A stretch of 64,000 nucleotides of DNA from Gilliamella sp. wkB108. GTDB taxonomy: Bacteria; Pseudomonadota; Gammaproteobacteria; Enterobacterales; Orbaceae. The position numbers and the translations under genes were made by a program. Location of the stretch: NCBI RefSeq assembly GCF_001690195.1, contig NZ_LZGM01000073.1, positions 20,875 through 84,874 on the forward strand, given 5' to 3'. Shown in pieces: positions 11,309 through 23,298 of this stretch. The notes under the pieces are model-generated. The model ran no database searches. It saw nothing but the letters and a program-made list of their open reading frames with translations, and was not told where the DNA came from. Within the stretch, counting starts at the first letter, position 1; each line of letters begins with the position of its first letter.

Positions 11309-12217
11309 TTAATCTAATGCTTTATCATTTGGATTTGCAAAAAGTTCAACCATCTTAGGTGAAATCTCTAGTGCCATATTGGCACCTTTTGGTGGAACTG
11401 GTTGAGTAAACCATTTATTGTAAGATTCTAAAGCTTTTCCTGATTTCTGTGCGTCAGCAATTGTTTTGTCCATTAATTGTTTAAATTGAACATCGTCTTT
11501 TCTGACCATACAACCATAAGCTTCATAAGAGAGAGGTTCACCAACAATTTTCCATTCTGTAGGATTTATCGCTCGTGAACGTTCACCAGCAAGTAAAGCA
11601 TCATCCATTAAGAATGCAACAGCTCGACCTGTTTCTAAAGCATTAAATGCATCACCATGATCTTTAGGTGTAATAATACGAATACCTAAATTTTCTTTAC
11701 TATTGATTTGATTTAAGCGAATTTCAGAGGTTGTTCCTGCGGTAGTTACCACATTTTTACCTTTAAGATCGTTAATACTATTGATATTACTATCTGCTTT
11801 CACTAAAAAGCGAGTACCAACAATGAAGATAGTATCTGAAAAACTAACAGTTTTTTGACGTTCTAGGTTGTTAGTGGTTGAGCCACATTCAAAATCATAA
11901 GTATAGTTATTAAGTAATTGAATACGAGTCTTAGAGGTAACTGGTAAATATTTTACTTTAAGATTGGGTAAATTTAACTCTTTTTTAACTGCTTCTACAA
12001 TTAAATTAGAATAATCTTGGGAGTAACCAATTACTTCTTGATTATCACCGTAATAAGAAAATGGAATAGAAGATTCACGATGACCAACAACAATAACACC
12101 ACTATCTTTTATTTTGGCTAATGTACCGCTTAGTTCCTCTGCAACTGCGGCACCACTCATTAGTCCCAACATTGCAAATGATAACACTAATTTGGTTAAT
12201 TTTGTTTTTTTGTTCAT
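11309..12217 (-). CDS. gltI: GltI, periplasmic glutamate/aspartate-binding protein
   Basis: This 302-residue family-3 solute-binding protein carries an N-terminal signal peptide (about 24 residues, ending SGAAVAEEL) and the conserved VVGHRESSIPFSYY ligand-binding strand. It delivers acidic amino acids to GltJK. I choose the ATG at 12217, because AGGAG lies 6 bases upstream; the ATG at 12223 abuts that site. A TATAAT-like -10 is at 12283-12288 on the minus strand, but I do not see a good -35. Synteny with lnt-corC-ybeY matches E. coli. Confidence 0.94.
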   Translation of the reverse strand: MNKKTKLTKLVLSFAMLGLMSGAAVAEELSGTLAKIKDSGVIVVGHRESSIPFSYYGDNQEVIGYSQDYSNLIVEAVKKELNLPNLKVKYLPVTSKTRIQLLNNYTYDFECGSTTNNLERQKTVSFSDTIFIVGTRFLVKADSNINSINDLKGKNVVTTAGTTSEIRLNQINSKENLGIRIITPKDHGDAFNALETGRAVAFLMDDALLAGERSRAINPTEWKIVGEPLSYEAYGCMVRKDDVQFKQLMDKTIADAQKSGKALESYNKWFTQPVPPKGANMALEISPKMVELFANPNDKALD

Positions 12218-12444
12218 ACTCATCTCCTACTGTTTAATTTGTATCATATTAAATATATTTAATATTTTTACAAAGGGGGTATATTATAACTTATTTTTTA
12301 GCATAAAAGTACTTTTTACTGTTTATTTGTATATTATTGAAGTCAGGTGATGCCTATAAATCTTAAGTTTCAGATGCAAATTGGTGTCACCCATATAGTT
12401 TATAACCATATAAATTAAAGCAATAATTATGCCATTATCTTAGA

Positions 12445-13986
12445 CTATGAGCGTTTTTTTATGAAAAGTGAAATAAACATCAACAACATGATGACAGAAG
12501 AGATCATATCCTTCCATTTAGCATAAGGTGTTAAACCAATTGTTGGCGATATTGTTTGGGTTAAGACGGCGGTTTCAAATTGAGGAAGTTGTTTAATAAT
12601 ATTGCCATGGTGATCAATGATAGCGGTAATCCCATTGTTGGTGCTACGAATTAACGGACGACCAAACTCTAATGCTCTGGCTTGTGCCATTTGTAGATGC
12701 TGCCATGGACCAATACTGTCACCAAACCAAGCATCATTAGATACAGTTAGTAAAAAATCTGTATCAGGTGCAAAGTTCTGTAAGATTAAATTAGATAAAA
12801 TTACTTCGTAACAGATAGCGGTAGTGAACTTGAACCCTTTAATTGTAAGTTGTGGTTGTGTTGCTTCACCAGCTTTCATTGATGACATAGGAATATCAAG
12901 AAGAGCAGCAATTGGTTCAAGTACCGATTCTAAAGGGGTGAATTCGCCAAACGGAACTAAGTGATGTTTCTGATAGCGGTTAGTCGTCGGGTATTCATAA
13001 GGATTTTTTTCACCAAGAACTAATAACGTATTGTAAATATTGCTGTTGGTTTCGTGAATTCGATCTGCGGGTCGGAAATCAATAATGCCAACTGCAATTT
13101 CCGCATCATTTTCTCTGGCTTCATTATCTAGATATTGTAAATAAGGTTGTTGATTTAATTCAAAATCAGTAATACTTGCTTCTGACCAGATAATGATTTT
13201 ATCTTTACTCAGGTTTGCTTTAGTTAGTTCAGCATACGTACTTAAGGTTTTATTTAATTGCTGGCTTGACCAGCGTAAAGATTGAGCAATATTTCCTTGT
13301 ATTAACACAAAATTAGCAGAACGTTGACTATTTACTGTCGTCCAATTGATATTTTTGAATGAAAATGGTGCAATAAAGATCACCAATAGTGCAATTACAG
13401 CACCAAATGTGTGCGTTTTTTGCGCTAAGCGTTTTATGTTATATAACGTGTAAACAACCAATCCGCATATAATAGTGGTTAATAAATTTACCCCATTAAT
13501 TCCTATGATTGGAAAGTAAGCACGTAAAGGGCTATCAAGCTGGCTATAACCTATTTGCAACCAAGCAAATCCAGTGAGAATATAACCACGTAAAAACTCA
13601 GTTAATTGCCAAATTAGTGGGGCAGCTAGTACTAACTGTTTAAATGAATATTTATGAAAAAATCGATTTAATAAGCGAAGTAAAAGCGCAAATAGCATTG
13701 GGTATAACGATAGATATAAGACTAACAGTCCTAAAATGGTAATCGCAATAGGAGTACTAACTTCACCATACTGCTTAATACTGATATAAACCCAATGGAT
13801 ACCAGATGCAAAATAACCAATACCCCAAGTTAAACCAATTCGCATGGCTTGTTTTCTGGTTTTGTCTGCAATTAGCCATAATAGGCCGGCAAATGAGATA
13901 ATAGATAAAGGCCAAATATGAAAAGGTGCATAGCTAAAAACAGCTATACCACCTAAAATTAAACCTAAGAAAAGATGTTTAAGCAT
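12445..13986 (-). CDS. lnt: Lnt, apolipoprotein N-acyltransferase
   Basis: This 513-residue inner-membrane enzyme performs the last step of lipoprotein maturation, adding a fatty acid to the N-terminal cysteine. The first 200 residues hold about six to seven membrane helices; the periplasmic nitrilase domain follows, with the catalytic Glu in IIWSEASI, the Lys in [12 protein letters not shown] and the nucleophilic Cys in [10 protein letters not shown] last membrane helix ends the protein. Its start overlaps corC by 8 bp, as in the conserved corC-lnt pair. Confidence 0.96.
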   Translation of the reverse strand: MLKHLFLGLILGGIAVFSYAPFHIWPLSIISFAGLLWLIADKTRKQAMRIGLTWGIGYFASGIHWVYISIKQYGEVSTPIAITILGLLVLYLSLYPMLFALLLRLLNRFFHKYSFKQLVLAAPLIWQLTEFLRGYILTGFAWLQIGYSQLDSPLRAYFPIIGINGVNLLTTIICGLVVYTLYNIKRLAQKTHTFGAVIALLVIFIAPFSFKNINWTTVNSQRSANFVLIQGNIAQSLRWSSQQLNKTLSTYAELTKANLSKDKIIIWSEASITDFELNQQPYLQYLDNEARENDAEIAVGIIDFRPADRIHETNSNIYNTLLVLGEKNPYEYPTTNRYQKHHLVPFGEFTPLESVLEPIAALLDIPMSSMKAGEATQPQLTIKGFKFTTAICYEVILSNLILQNFAPDTDFLLTVSNDAWFGDSIGPWQHLQMAQARALEFGRPLIRSTNNGITAIIDHHGNIIKQLPQFETAVLTQTISPTIGLTPYAKWKDMISSVIMLLMFISLFIKKRS

Positions 13987-14851
13987 TGTCAGCTAACTCT
14001 AAACTAGGCACAGTTGCACCTTCTGGAATAGTCACATGTAATTGAATGATTCGCCGACGATCAGCAATGGTCACTTTAAATTGGTAACCATCAATTGTGA
14101 TACTTTCACCGCGTACTGGTAAACGACCAAAATGCTGCATTACCAATCCTCCAATCGTATCCATTTCTTCATCACTAAAGTTTGTTGCAAAGGTTTCATT
14201 AAAATCTTCAACTGGCGTTAGAGCGCGGACTGTATAAACGGATTGAGATAGGCGACGGATATCACGGTCTTCAACCTCGTCATACTCATCTTCGATATCA
14301 CCAACAATAAGCTCTAAAATATCTTCAATGGTAACTAGACCAGATACTCCGCCAAATTCATCAATAGCAATTGCCATATGATAGCGCTGCATACGGAACT
14401 CTTTTAACATATGATCTACACGCTTACTTTCTGGCACAACAACAGTAGGACGTAAAATATTTTTGAGATTAAAGTTATCAACACCTTCACGAATAAAAAT
14501 GAGTAGATCTTTGGCTAACAAAATGCCTTCAATATGATCTCGATTTTCACTAATAACAGGATATCGGGAGTGACCATGTTCAGAAATAATATCTAAACAT
14601 TCATCAAGAGTGTAGTTGTCATTAATGGTAACAATTTGAGAACGGGGGATCATAATATCGCGAACACGTTGTTCTGCTATATCCATTACACCCTCAATCA
14701 TATCAAGAGTATCAGGATCGATAAGTTCATTTTCTTCAGCTTCGCGTATAACTTCGATCAATTCTTCCTTGTCTTTTGGCTCTGAATTAAATAACTGATT
14801 TAACCATAATGTGAACCCTTTTTTCGGTCTCCGGTGATTATCATCACTCAT
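13979..14851 (-). CDS. corC: CorC (YbeX), CBS-domain protein
   Basis: This 290-residue soluble protein has two CBS domains (about 65-190, with [10 protein letters not shown] and VFVRE-like repeats) and a C-terminal CorC/HlyC transporter-associated domain ending near [13 protein letters not shown]. It is linked to magnesium and cobalt efflux and to ribosome and envelope homeostasis in enterobacteria. The order ybeY-corC-lnt is conserved. The ybeZ (PhoH-like) gene that usually precedes ybeY is missing here. Confidence 0.94.
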   Translation of the reverse strand: MSDDNHRRPKKGFTLWLNQLFNSEPKDKEELIEVIREAEENELIDPDTLDMIEGVMDIAEQRVRDIMIPRSQIVTINDNYTLDECLDIISEHGHSRYPVISENRDHIEGILLAKDLLIFIREGVDNFNLKNILRPTVVVPESKRVDHMLKEFRMQRYHMAIAIDEFGGVSGLVTIEDILELIVGDIEDEYDEVEDRDIRRLSQSVYTVRALTPVEDFNETFATNFSDEEMDTIGGLVMQHFGRLPVRGESITIDGYQFKVTIADRRRIIQLHVTIPEGATVPSLELADNA

Positions 14852-14963
14852 TTGCTCTCATCCCTTTCTGTTAGTGAATTATTTATTTTTATAATTAGGT
14901 ATTAAATGTACAATTTCATCATCAAGATTACAACATGAATAAACGAAGTAATCTATATTTTTG

Positions 14964-15428
14964 TTAATCAATTGGTTGATAAGGATTATCAAAACCTAAT
15001 TGTTTCATGATATCAATTTCGATATTTTCCATTTCTTCGGCTTCTTCGTCAAGAATATGATCATAACCTAACAAATGTAAACAACCATGGACAATCATAT
15101 GCGCCCAATGCGAAGTTAATGATTTATTTTGTTCTTTTGCCTCTGCTTCTACAACTTGCTTACAAATAATTAAATCACCTAATAGAGGTACTTCAATTTC
15201 AATAGGTGATTCAAAAGGAAACGATAATACATTAGTCGGTTTATTTTTATGTCGATAGGTGTTATTTAATTGCTGAGATTCTTGTTCATCAACAATACGA
15301 ATAGTGATTTCGGCATTATCCATAAATTGCGGCAGAATAACTTCGAGCCACTGCATAATTTGTGGTTCATTTGGCAAATTGTCACAGTTTTGAGTAGCGA
15401 TTTGTAAGTCTAATATAATTTCGCTCAT
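14964..15428 (-). CDS. ybeY: YbeY, endoribonuclease / rRNA maturation factor
   Basis: This 154-residue zinc metalloprotein matures 16S rRNA 3' ends and helps ribosome quality control. The zinc motif [11 protein letters not shown] (H-x3-H-x5-H) is intact near residues 114-124, and the conserved [12 protein letters not shown] lies at about 62-73. It sits 18 bp downstream of rlmH and 112 bp upstream of corC. Unlike E. coli, no phoH-like gene is adjacent. Confidence 0.96.
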   Translation of the reverse strand: MSEIILDLQIATQNCDNLPNEPQIMQWLEVILPQFMDNAEITIRIVDEQESQQLNNTYRHKNKPTNVLSFPFESPIEIEVPLLGDLIICKQVVEAEAKEQNKSLTSHWAHMIVHGCLHLLGYDHILDEEAEEMENIEIDIMKQLGFDNPYQPID

Positions 15429-15446
15429 TATCTATTTCCTGACTAT

Positions 15447-15917
15447 TTATTCTCGATGATAAGGATGATTGGTGGTTAAACTCCAAGCCCGATAAAGGCT
15501 TTCAGCAACAATCACACGGACTAATGGATGAGGTAGTGTTAATGGTGAAAGTGACCAACTTTGCTCGGCAAGAGCTTTACAAGCAGGGGATAAACCTTCA
15601 GGGCCACCAATTAATAAACTGACATCCCGGCCATCAGTTTTCCAACGCTCTAGCTGCTCAGCTAGATTGTGAGTAGTGTAAGGTTTACCGGGAATGTCGA
15701 GGGTAACGATACGATTACCTTTACCACAAGCGCCAAGCATTAACTCACCTTCTTTATCTAAAATCCGTACAATATCTGCATTTTTAGTTCGTTTACCCGC
15801 AGGTATCTCAATGAGATCTAAAGGCATATCTTTAGGAAAACGAGAACAATAGTCATCAAAAGCGGTAGTGACCCAATTTGGCATTTTTGTACCGACAGCA
15901 ATAAGCTGTATCTTCAC
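15447..15917 (-). CDS. rlmH: RlmH, 23S rRNA pseudouridine-1915 methyltransferase
   Basis: This 156-residue SPOUT methyltransferase modifies helix 69 of 23S rRNA on the assembled ribosome. The length is that of E. coli RlmH. The knotted SAM site is visible as [11 protein letters not shown] and the C-terminal dimer segment as [16 protein letters not shown]. It is 4 bp downstream of rsfS, the usual pair, and here continues into ybeY-corC-lnt, which makes an operon centred on ribosomes and the envelope. Confidence 0.96.
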   Translation of the reverse strand: MKIQLIAVGTKMPNWVTTAFDDYCSRFPKDMPLDLIEIPAGKRTKNADIVRILDKEGELMLGACGKGNRIVTLDIPGKPYTTHNLAEQLERWKTDGRDVSLLIGGPEGLSPACKALAEQSWSLSPLTLPHPLVRVIVAESLYRAWSLTTNHPYHRE

Positions 15918-15921
15918 GCAG

Positions 15922-16236
15922 TTAACTCCATAACTTCTCGAGTTCGTAAAGTTGACGGCTCTCTTCTTGCATTATATGTACAATCACAGAATCCATATCA
16001 ACCACCACCCAATCAGCATCATTCTGGCCTTCACTACCTAATACTAGGTGTCCTTGTTTTTTGGCTTCATCAAGAAGGTGACCGGCAATAGAAGCTACAT
16101 GGCGGTTGGAGGTACCAGTACAAATTATCATGTAATCGGTAATACTGGATTTACCACGGACATCAAGGGTGACAATATCTTTACCTTTTAAATCATCAAT
16201 TTTATCGAAGATAAAATCTTGTAACGATTGCTGCAA
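15922..16236 (-). CDS. rsfS: RsfS, ribosomal silencing factor
   Basis: This 104-residue protein binds ribosomal protein uL14 and blocks subunit joining during starvation. Family marks are [20 protein letters not shown], the [11 protein letters not shown] helix and the core motif [17 protein letters not shown]. It is the first gene of the rsfS-rlmH-ybeY-corC-lnt run. In E. coli holA and nadD precede it; they are not present here. Confidence 0.95.
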   Translation of the reverse strand: MQQSLQDFIFDKIDDLKGKDIVTLDVRGKSSITDYMIICTGTSNRHVASIAGHLLDEAKKQGHLVLGSEGQNDADWVVVDMDSVIVHIMQEESRQLYELEKLWS

Positions 16237-16404
16237 AATAATCTCTCTATGATTAAATAATAAAGTGTTAGTATAGCATATTTTTTAAAAATCACGGTTA
16301 TGATTGAATGAGATCTTAAGACAATTGACAAAATATTTCAGGTTAACTATACGTTTTAGTATAAAATTTAATGATCATCAAATAAATTTAATCGGTCATA
16401 GTTG

Positions 16405-18036
16405 TTAAAGTGAAATAATACGATCAAACAGTGGATCATGAGTTAAACGGTGTGTCACCATTATTAAGGTTTTATCCTTACAAGTTTGCTTAATTAATGC
16501 AATAATTTGTTGTTCGGTTTGCTGATCAAGGCTTTCTGTTGGCTCATCCATTAATATTAATGGTGAGTTGTGTAGTAATGCTCTGGCAATACCGATTCGA
16601 CGAATTTCCCCTCCAGAAAGTGAACGTCCTCCTTGTCCGAGAGGTAAATCTAACCCTTCTTGTGTCGTTAACAATTTATCAAGTTCTACTTGTTGTAATA
16701 CCGCAATCAATTGTTGATCGGTTGCTTGCTGATCACCTATAAGTAGATTTTGACGTAAACTATCACTAAATATGGTAATAATTTGTGGAACAACTGCAAT
16801 TGCTTGTCGTAAGGTTTTTTCATCTAGTTGATTAAGTGGGGTATCATTAAAATAAATATTACCTGAATTAGGCTCCCAAGCACGATTAATCAGACTTAAT
16901 AGCGTTGATTTGCCACAGCCTGTTTTACCAATCAAGCCAATATGTTCACCGGCTTGAATCGTTAACGAAAAATTGGTTAAGATAGCAAAAGGTTGATTTG
17001 GATAACTAAAATTGATTTGCTTAAATTGTAATTTGGCTGAACTTAAATCAATGGTTTTTCCAGATTTAACAAATTTGATATTTGGTGTTTGATTGAAAAT
17101 AGCACTGGTGCGAGTAGCTGAAGTTAATACCTGTCCTAAGAAGATAAAAGCCCCCGGGATAGGGGTTAAAATTTCAGCACTAGCAAGACAAACAAACACA
17201 AACAGCGCAACTAATGGCGATAAAGTGTATTGAGTAATTAACCATAAAACCAGTAAAGTCAGAAATCCTACAATCAGTAATACGACAGCACTGGATAAAG
17301 CCATTAATGTTGACTGGCGTTGCTGATTTCGTAGCCAATTGGTTTCGAGTTCATCCAGTTTAGCTCGGTAACGTAATTGAGCATTAAACAGCGTCAATTC
17401 AGCTTGACCTTGTAAATAGTTAATTAAAAGTAGACGGTATTCACTTTGCTGTTGAGCCAGCGTTACGCCTAACTGTTTACCTGCTTGGTAAAATATAATC
17501 GGTACAGCAAGCAAGGTGATGGTGAGAACAATGGTGATGATAAGAGCAATGGGTAGATTAATTGTACTTAAGCCTACAAATAGCATCACAATTATGATTA
17601 ATGCGGTGACAATAGGTGAAAATAACTTTAAATAGAGATGATCTAAAGCATCAATATCAACAATAAATCGGTTGAGCAGATCGGCTCTTTGATACTGGGC
17701 TAATTGATTAGCGCTCAAAGGTAAAATCTTTCGAAAAGCTAATGTTCTTAAATAAGCTAAGATCTTAAAGGTAGTGTCGTGATCAACTAAACGTTCCATG
17801 TAGCGAGCAGCAGTGCGAGTGATCGCAGCACCACGTACACCAGCAGCAGGTAACATATAGTTGAATGTATATAAACCGGCAACACCAACAAATGCAGTAG
17901 AGGCTAAAAACCATCCTGATAATGATAGTAGAAATACACTGGCAAAAAGTGTAAGAATCGATAATGATAAACCAATTAAGATCTGCCAAAAATAGTGTTT
18001 ATAAAGAGCAATATAAGGTCGTAGTATGGCTAGCAT
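16405..18036 (-). CDS. cydC: CydC, heterodimeric ABC exporter subunit
   Basis: This 543-residue protein has an N-terminal six-helix exporter domain (about 1-310) and a C-terminal ATPase with Walker A IGLIGKTGCGKSTLL, signature LSGGEIRRIGIARAL and Walker B LILMDEPTESLD. With CydD it forms the CydDC heme/thiol-linked exporter of the inner membrane, needed to assemble cytochrome bd oxidase. The start overlaps cydD by 7 bp. The trxB-cydD-cydC order equals that of E. coli. Confidence 0.96.
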   Translation of the reverse strand: MLAILRPYIALYKHYFWQILIGLSLSILTLFASVFLLSLSGWFLASTAFVGVAGLYTFNYMLPAAGVRGAAITRTAARYMERLVDHDTTFKILAYLRTLAFRKILPLSANQLAQYQRADLLNRFIVDIDALDHLYLKLFSPIVTALIIIVMLFVGLSTINLPIALIITIVLTITLLAVPIIFYQAGKQLGVTLAQQQSEYRLLLINYLQGQAELTLFNAQLRYRAKLDELETNWLRNQQRQSTLMALSSAVVLLIVGFLTLLVLWLITQYTLSPLVALFVFVCLASAEILTPIPGAFIFLGQVLTSATRTSAIFNQTPNIKFVKSGKTIDLSSAKLQFKQINFSYPNQPFAILTNFSLTIQAGEHIGLIGKTGCGKSTLLSLINRAWEPNSGNIYFNDTPLNQLDEKTLRQAIAVVPQIITIFSDSLRQNLLIGDQQATDQQLIAVLQQVELDKLLTTQEGLDLPLGQGGRSLSGGEIRRIGIARALLHNSPLILMDEPTESLDQQTEQQIIALIKQTCKDKTLIMVTHRLTHDPLFDRIISL

Positions 18037-19745
18037 GAGATCTCCTTAATATCACAATGAAGTTTACCTTTTGCTAGTTGCCAAATTAAGTCATATTGTT
18101 CAACATCATCTATCTGATGTGTGATAGTAATGCTATTAGGTGCAATATGATGTTGTTCAAGGTTTTGTACGGTTTGTTTATCTAAGCTTGCGGTAGGTTC
18201 ATCGAGTATTAACAGCTGGCAAGGTTTTAACATTGCTCTTGCTAATGCAATCCGTTGCGCTTGCCCAACCGATAGGCGTAATGCATCTTCACCCACTTGC
18301 GTATCCAGACCTTCAGGTAATTTGGCAATGACATCGCTTAATTGCGCTTTAATAATAACCGATAAAAGTTCTTCATTGGTAGCATTAGGTTTACCAAGTA
18401 AAATATTTTCACGTACAGAGCTATTAATTAGGTAAGGCGATTGTCCTATCCAACTAACTTGTTGTTGCCAATCGGCAAGATCTAATTGATTAAATTCGAT
18501 ACCATTTATTTTGAGCGAGCCTTTATAGGGTAAAAAACCAAGTAATACATGCATTAAAGAGGTCTTACCTTCACCACTGGTACCAATTAGAGCCAGTTGG
18601 AATGGTGCTTGCAGTTTAAAAGATAATGGTCCAACAATAGGTTGTTGTTCAATGGATAAAACAATCAGATCTTGTGCTTCAATCGTTTGCAGTGATGTAT
18701 TGAGTCTATCTTTAATCGTGGTTTGGTTTACTTGTTGTTGTGGTATTTTTTTATTTAAAAAGGCTTCTATATTATCGGCAGCAGCAATGGCTTCAGCTTT
18801 AGCATGATAGTAAGTACCTAAATCACGCAAAGGTTGAAAAAATTCAGGAGCCAAAATTAATGCAAAAAATCCGGCAAATAGCGTCACTACACCATTATAT
18901 GAACCGAAATTAAATTCACCTAAGTAAGAAAATCCAAAATAAACAGCTACAATAGCGATAGAGATAGATGTAAAAAACTCTAATACAGCAGAAGATAAAA
19001 ACGCCATTTTAAGTACTTGCATGGTTTTAACACGAAAATCTTCAGATGCACGTTGGATCTCCTCGGCCTGCTTTTCTCCTTGATCAAATAAGCGAATAGT
19101 ATTCAGTCCTTTCAAACGATCTAAAAAGTGACCACTTAAATAAGCAAGCGCCTTAAAATGACGACGATTAATATCAGCTGCGCCCATACCGACTAAAATC
19201 ATAAAAATAGGAATTAAGGGGGCCGTACAAAGTAAAATTAAAGCAGCTGTCCAGTTGAAAGGTAAAATGGCGATGCAAATTAAAATGGGTGCCATACTGG
19301 CCAATCGCATTTGTGGTAGATAGTGAGCATAAAAATTTTGTAGATTATCGACTTGCTCAATCACTAAAGTACTCCAAGCACCAGTAGTACTTTGGTTTAA
19401 ATAAGCAGATCCACGAGATTCAAGTTGATTAATCAGATTTTGACGAATTTGCTTTCGTACTTTACTGCCCATAGTAAAATTGATTTTTTCGCGTAAATAA
19501 ATCAATAAAGCACGAGCTAATAGTACGGTAAGTAAAGAAAAAAAGTAAATAAGGACATCTGAAAAATTAAGTTGTTCAATAATGATTTTTTGTAAAATCA
19601 TCGCCAATAATGAAGCTTGTAAAATCACCAAAATGGTCAAAATAAAGCCGGTTAAAGTGGAAATACGCAAATCTGTTTTATACATTTTTGCATACTGCTT
19701 TAACCAACCCAGAAGATAAGTTTGACGGTTTTTATCTAATGACAT
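18030..19745 (-). CDS. cydD: CydD, heterodimeric ABC exporter subunit
   Basis: This 571-residue ABC exporter has six membrane helices and an ATPase with Walker A LIGTSGEGKTSLM, signature LSVGQAQRIALARAM and Walker B LLILDEPTASLD. The N-terminal helix with GWLKQYAK resembles the known CydD start. It partners CydC for export of reductant and heme handling in cytochrome bd assembly. It begins 15 bp after trxB, so thioredoxin reductase and CydDC are probably one transcript; both serve thiol redox balance. Confidence 0.96.
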   Translation of the reverse strand: MSLDKNRQTYLLGWLKQYAKMYKTDLRISTLTGFILTILVILQASLLAMILQKIIIEQLNFSDVLIYFFSLLTVLLARALLIYLREKINFTMGSKVRKQIRQNLINQLESRGSAYLNQSTTGAWSTLVIEQVDNLQNFYAHYLPQMRLASMAPILICIAILPFNWTAALILLCTAPLIPIFMILVGMGAADINRRHFKALAYLSGHFLDRLKGLNTIRLFDQGEKQAEEIQRASEDFRVKTMQVLKMAFLSSAVLEFFTSISIAIVAVYFGFSYLGEFNFGSYNGVVTLFAGFFALILAPEFFQPLRDLGTYYHAKAEAIAAADNIEAFLNKKIPQQQVNQTTIKDRLNTSLQTIEAQDLIVLSIEQQPIVGPLSFKLQAPFQLALIGTSGEGKTSLMHVLLGFLPYKGSLKINGIEFNQLDLADWQQQVSWIGQSPYLINSSVRENILLGKPNATNEELLSVIIKAQLSDVIAKLPEGLDTQVGEDALRLSVGQAQRIALARAMLKPCQLLILDEPTASLDKQTVQNLEQHHIAPNSITITHQIDDVEQYDLIWQLAKGKLHCDIKEISC

Positions 19746-19760
19746 GGATAGGGCAACTTA

Positions 19761-21110
<1,350 letters not shown>

Positions 21111-21296
21111 ATGAACAATCCTTCTAAAGAAAAAGTAGAGACAGTCCTACAAAAAATCAATTGGGCGCAAGAGATTTTGCATTCAGTGCAACAAAATGTC
21201 AGTGATCCACAAATAGGCAATGTTCTTTCTGGTATTGCATTTATTATGGATTCAGCTTCATTAGATGCAGAAGCGCTCTATCAATTGGTTAAGTAA
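21111..21296 (+). CDS. Small protein of unknown function (61 aa)
   Basis: This 61-residue soluble protein is predicted to be almost entirely helical and amphipathic (NNPSKEKVETVLQKINWAQ at the start). I do not recognise a family. The call rests on an excellent ribosome site (AAGGAGATAAG 2-3 bases before the ATG), a full upstream intergenic region and a strong terminator 27 bp after the stop. It is a stand-alone transcription unit, which suggests a small regulatory or adaptor protein, but nothing in the sequence shows its partner. Confidence 0.7.
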   Translation: MNNPSKEKVETVLQKINWAQEILHSVQQNVSDPQIGNVLSGIAFIMDSASLDAEALYQLVK

Positions 21297-21322
21297 AATA
21301 GCATTACTTCTTTGTGTTTTTA

Positions 21323-21361
21323 TCAATAATATTCCGTCCATGGACGACGGAATATTATTGA
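21323..21361. terminator. Strong bidirectional hairpin terminator
   Basis: A 16-bp perfect stem (TCAATAATATTCCGTC / GACGGAATATTATTGA) with a 7-base loop lies between the 61-aa gene (+) and the nitroreductase gene (-), which converge here. Its AT-rich ends could serve as the U-tract on either strand. Confidence 0.8.
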
Positions 21362-21366
21362 TTTAT

Positions 21367-22029
21367 TTAATTAGATTCAGTCAAATAAGTGGTAATATTG
21401 GCAAGTGGCCAGCGTGTATGCGATTCAGGCTCATTAATTCGATAGCCAAAAGCTAAGCAAAGTCCAACTCCAAAGCTTTCGCGACTAAATTTAGGCATAT
21501 ATTTTCCCAAAATCTGAACAACGCCATCATGTTGGAATCCACCAATTGTACATGAATCAATGCCACGATATGCTGCAGCTGTGAGCATATTAGCGCAAGC
21601 AATATAATCTTGCATTTCAGATGAGTGATTAATGGTTAAACCATTAGCTAAACCGTGCTGATAAAAGTTTATAATTGATTGGCAGGCATCATCAATGGCA
21701 GTTTGATCATTTGCATCAGGTAATGTACGAGCAATAGTTTGGCGTAGATACTCACTTTGTAGTGTAAAATTGTTGGCTTTACGATAAAGCACAATGACAA
21801 AATGTGAACAAGTTGTGACTTGCTCTTGATTATAACAAACTGTATGCAGCTCTTTTTTAATGTTCTCACTATCTACTATAACAAAGTGCCAAGGCTCCAG
21901 TCCAAATGCTGATGGTGATTGTCTTCCTGCTTCTAAAATGTATTCAAGATCTTGCTGACTAATTTTTTTAGTGTTATCAAATTTTTTACATGCATGCCGA
22001 AAATCAAACGCTTGTTCTAATTTATCCAT
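21367..22029 (-). CDS. NAD(P)H-dependent nitroreductase (NfsB-like)
   Basis: This 220-residue FMN flavoprotein belongs to the nitroreductase family: N-terminal FMN-phosphate motif FRHACKKFD, then SPSAFGLEPWHFVIV for FMN binding, and a C-terminal GFGVGLCLAFGYR-like segment. Such enzymes reduce nitroaromatics, quinones or flavins with NAD(P)H; the natural substrate cannot be told from sequence. The ATG at 22029 follows an AGGAGATA ribosome site, 9 bp after the ampG stop on the same strand, so they probably share a transcript. Confidence 0.88.
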   Translation of the reverse strand: MDKLEQAFDFRHACKKFDNTKKISQQDLEYILEAGRQSPSAFGLEPWHFVIVDSENIKKELHTVCYNQEQVTTCSHFVIVLYRKANNFTLQSEYLRQTIARTLPDANDQTAIDDACQSIINFYQHGLANGLTINHSSEMQDYIACANMLTAAAYRGIDSCTIGGFQHDGVVQILGKYMPKFSRESFGVGLCLAFGYRINEPESHTRWPLANITTYLTESN

Positions 22030-22038
22030 ATTATCTCC

Positions 22039-23298
22039 TCATTTTCTATTCCAAGGTGCTACTTTGAAAAGTAGTAACATACCGGGAATGGCTAGAATCG
22101 TACATAAACAGAAGAAACTTGTCCATCCTAAATATTCAACCATGATACCGGTGGTGGCATTAATCAATGTTCTTGGTACAGATGCAATACTGGTAAATAA
22201 AGCAAATTGCGTTGCGGTATAAAGTGGGTTGGTCGTTTTAGCAATAAATGCCACAAATGCGGCTGAACCAAGACCAACCCCAAGCGCTTCAAATCCTATT
22301 ACAATCGCTAATAAGATTTTTTCATAAAGACCAATTTCACTGAATGGTCCTTCAATAGACAGCCAAGCAAAACCTAAAATAGAGAAAACCTGTACAAAAC
22401 CGAAAGACCAAAGTGCGCGATTGATACCGATTTTGATCATCAAAACTCCACCTAATAAAGCACCAAATACACTTGGCCATAAAGATGCATTTTTAGCAAT
22501 CCAACCAATATCAAAACGGCTATATCCCATTTGCAAGTAAAAAGGGGTAGCAAGCGAAGTAGCCATACTATCACCCAACTTATATAAGAAGATAAATGCT
22601 AGAATAATCATCGCTGTTTTAACACCATTACGGGTAATAAATTCACGAAATGGGTTAATGATTATATCTTCTATATGGTGGGTTTTGGGTGCTTGGTTTA
22701 TGGGTTCTTTGACTAAAAGCGTCATTATAATTGCTGGTATCATAAATAATCCAGTAATCACAAAAACACTGTCCCATGGTAAATAGTTCGATAAGATTAA
22801 TGACAGAGATCCCGGTACCAATCCTGCCACGCGATAAGCATTAGTATGGATACTATTACCTAATCCTAACTCTTTATCTAATAATAGTTCTCGCCTAAAG
22901 GCATCAAGTGCGATATCTTGGGTGGCAGAAAATAGTGCGATGATAAAGCAAATTGTAGCAATTAACCAAATATCTAATGAAGGCGAAAAAAATCCCAGTA
23001 ACGCGATGAAAAGTAATAATACTATTTGTGAAGCGAGCATCCAACCACGTCGCCTACCTAGTCCTAAAAGCGAAATATTGTCCATAAATGGAGCCCAGAC
23101 AAATTTCAAAATATAGGGTATTTGGGTTAATGAAAATGCACCAATAGTTTTAATGTTGATGCCTTCGCTTTCTAACCAAGCAGGGAGAAGTTGTAATAAT
23201 AGATAAAAGGGTAGTCCTGAGGCAAAACCAGTAAAAATGCAAATAAGCATTTTAGTTGTGAAAATAGTTTTAAAAATGGAGTTTTGCGTGAAATTCAT
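22039..23298 (-). CDS. ampG: AmpG-like muropeptide permease (MFS)
   Basis: This 419-residue protein has about 12 membrane helices and the AmpG-type start MLICIFTGFASGLPFYLL, followed by FSLTQIPYILKFVWAPFMDN and LGRRRGWM in the first cytoplasmic loop. AmpG imports anhydro-muropeptides from the periplasm for cell wall recycling; mltB, which makes such fragments, lies 1.3 kb away on the other strand. It is shorter than E. coli AmpG (491 aa), lacking the C-terminal extra helices, as in many relatives. Confidence 0.85.
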   Translation of the reverse strand: MNFTQNSIFKTIFTTKMLICIFTGFASGLPFYLLLQLLPAWLESEGINIKTIGAFSLTQIPYILKFVWAPFMDNISLLGLGRRRGWMLASQIVLLLFIALLGFFSPSLDIWLIATICFIIALFSATQDIALDAFRRELLLDKELGLGNSIHTNAYRVAGLVPGSLSLILSNYLPWDSVFVITGLFMIPAIIMTLLVKEPINQAPKTHHIEDIIINPFREFITRNGVKTAMIILAFIFLYKLGDSMATSLATPFYLQMGYSRFDIGWIAKNASLWPSVFGALLGGVLMIKIGINRALWSFGFVQVFSILGFAWLSIEGPFSEIGLYEKILLAIVIGFEALGVGLGSAAFVAFIAKTTNPLYTATQFALFTSIASVPRTLINATTGIMVEYLGWTSFFCLCTILAIPGMLLLFKVAPWNRK

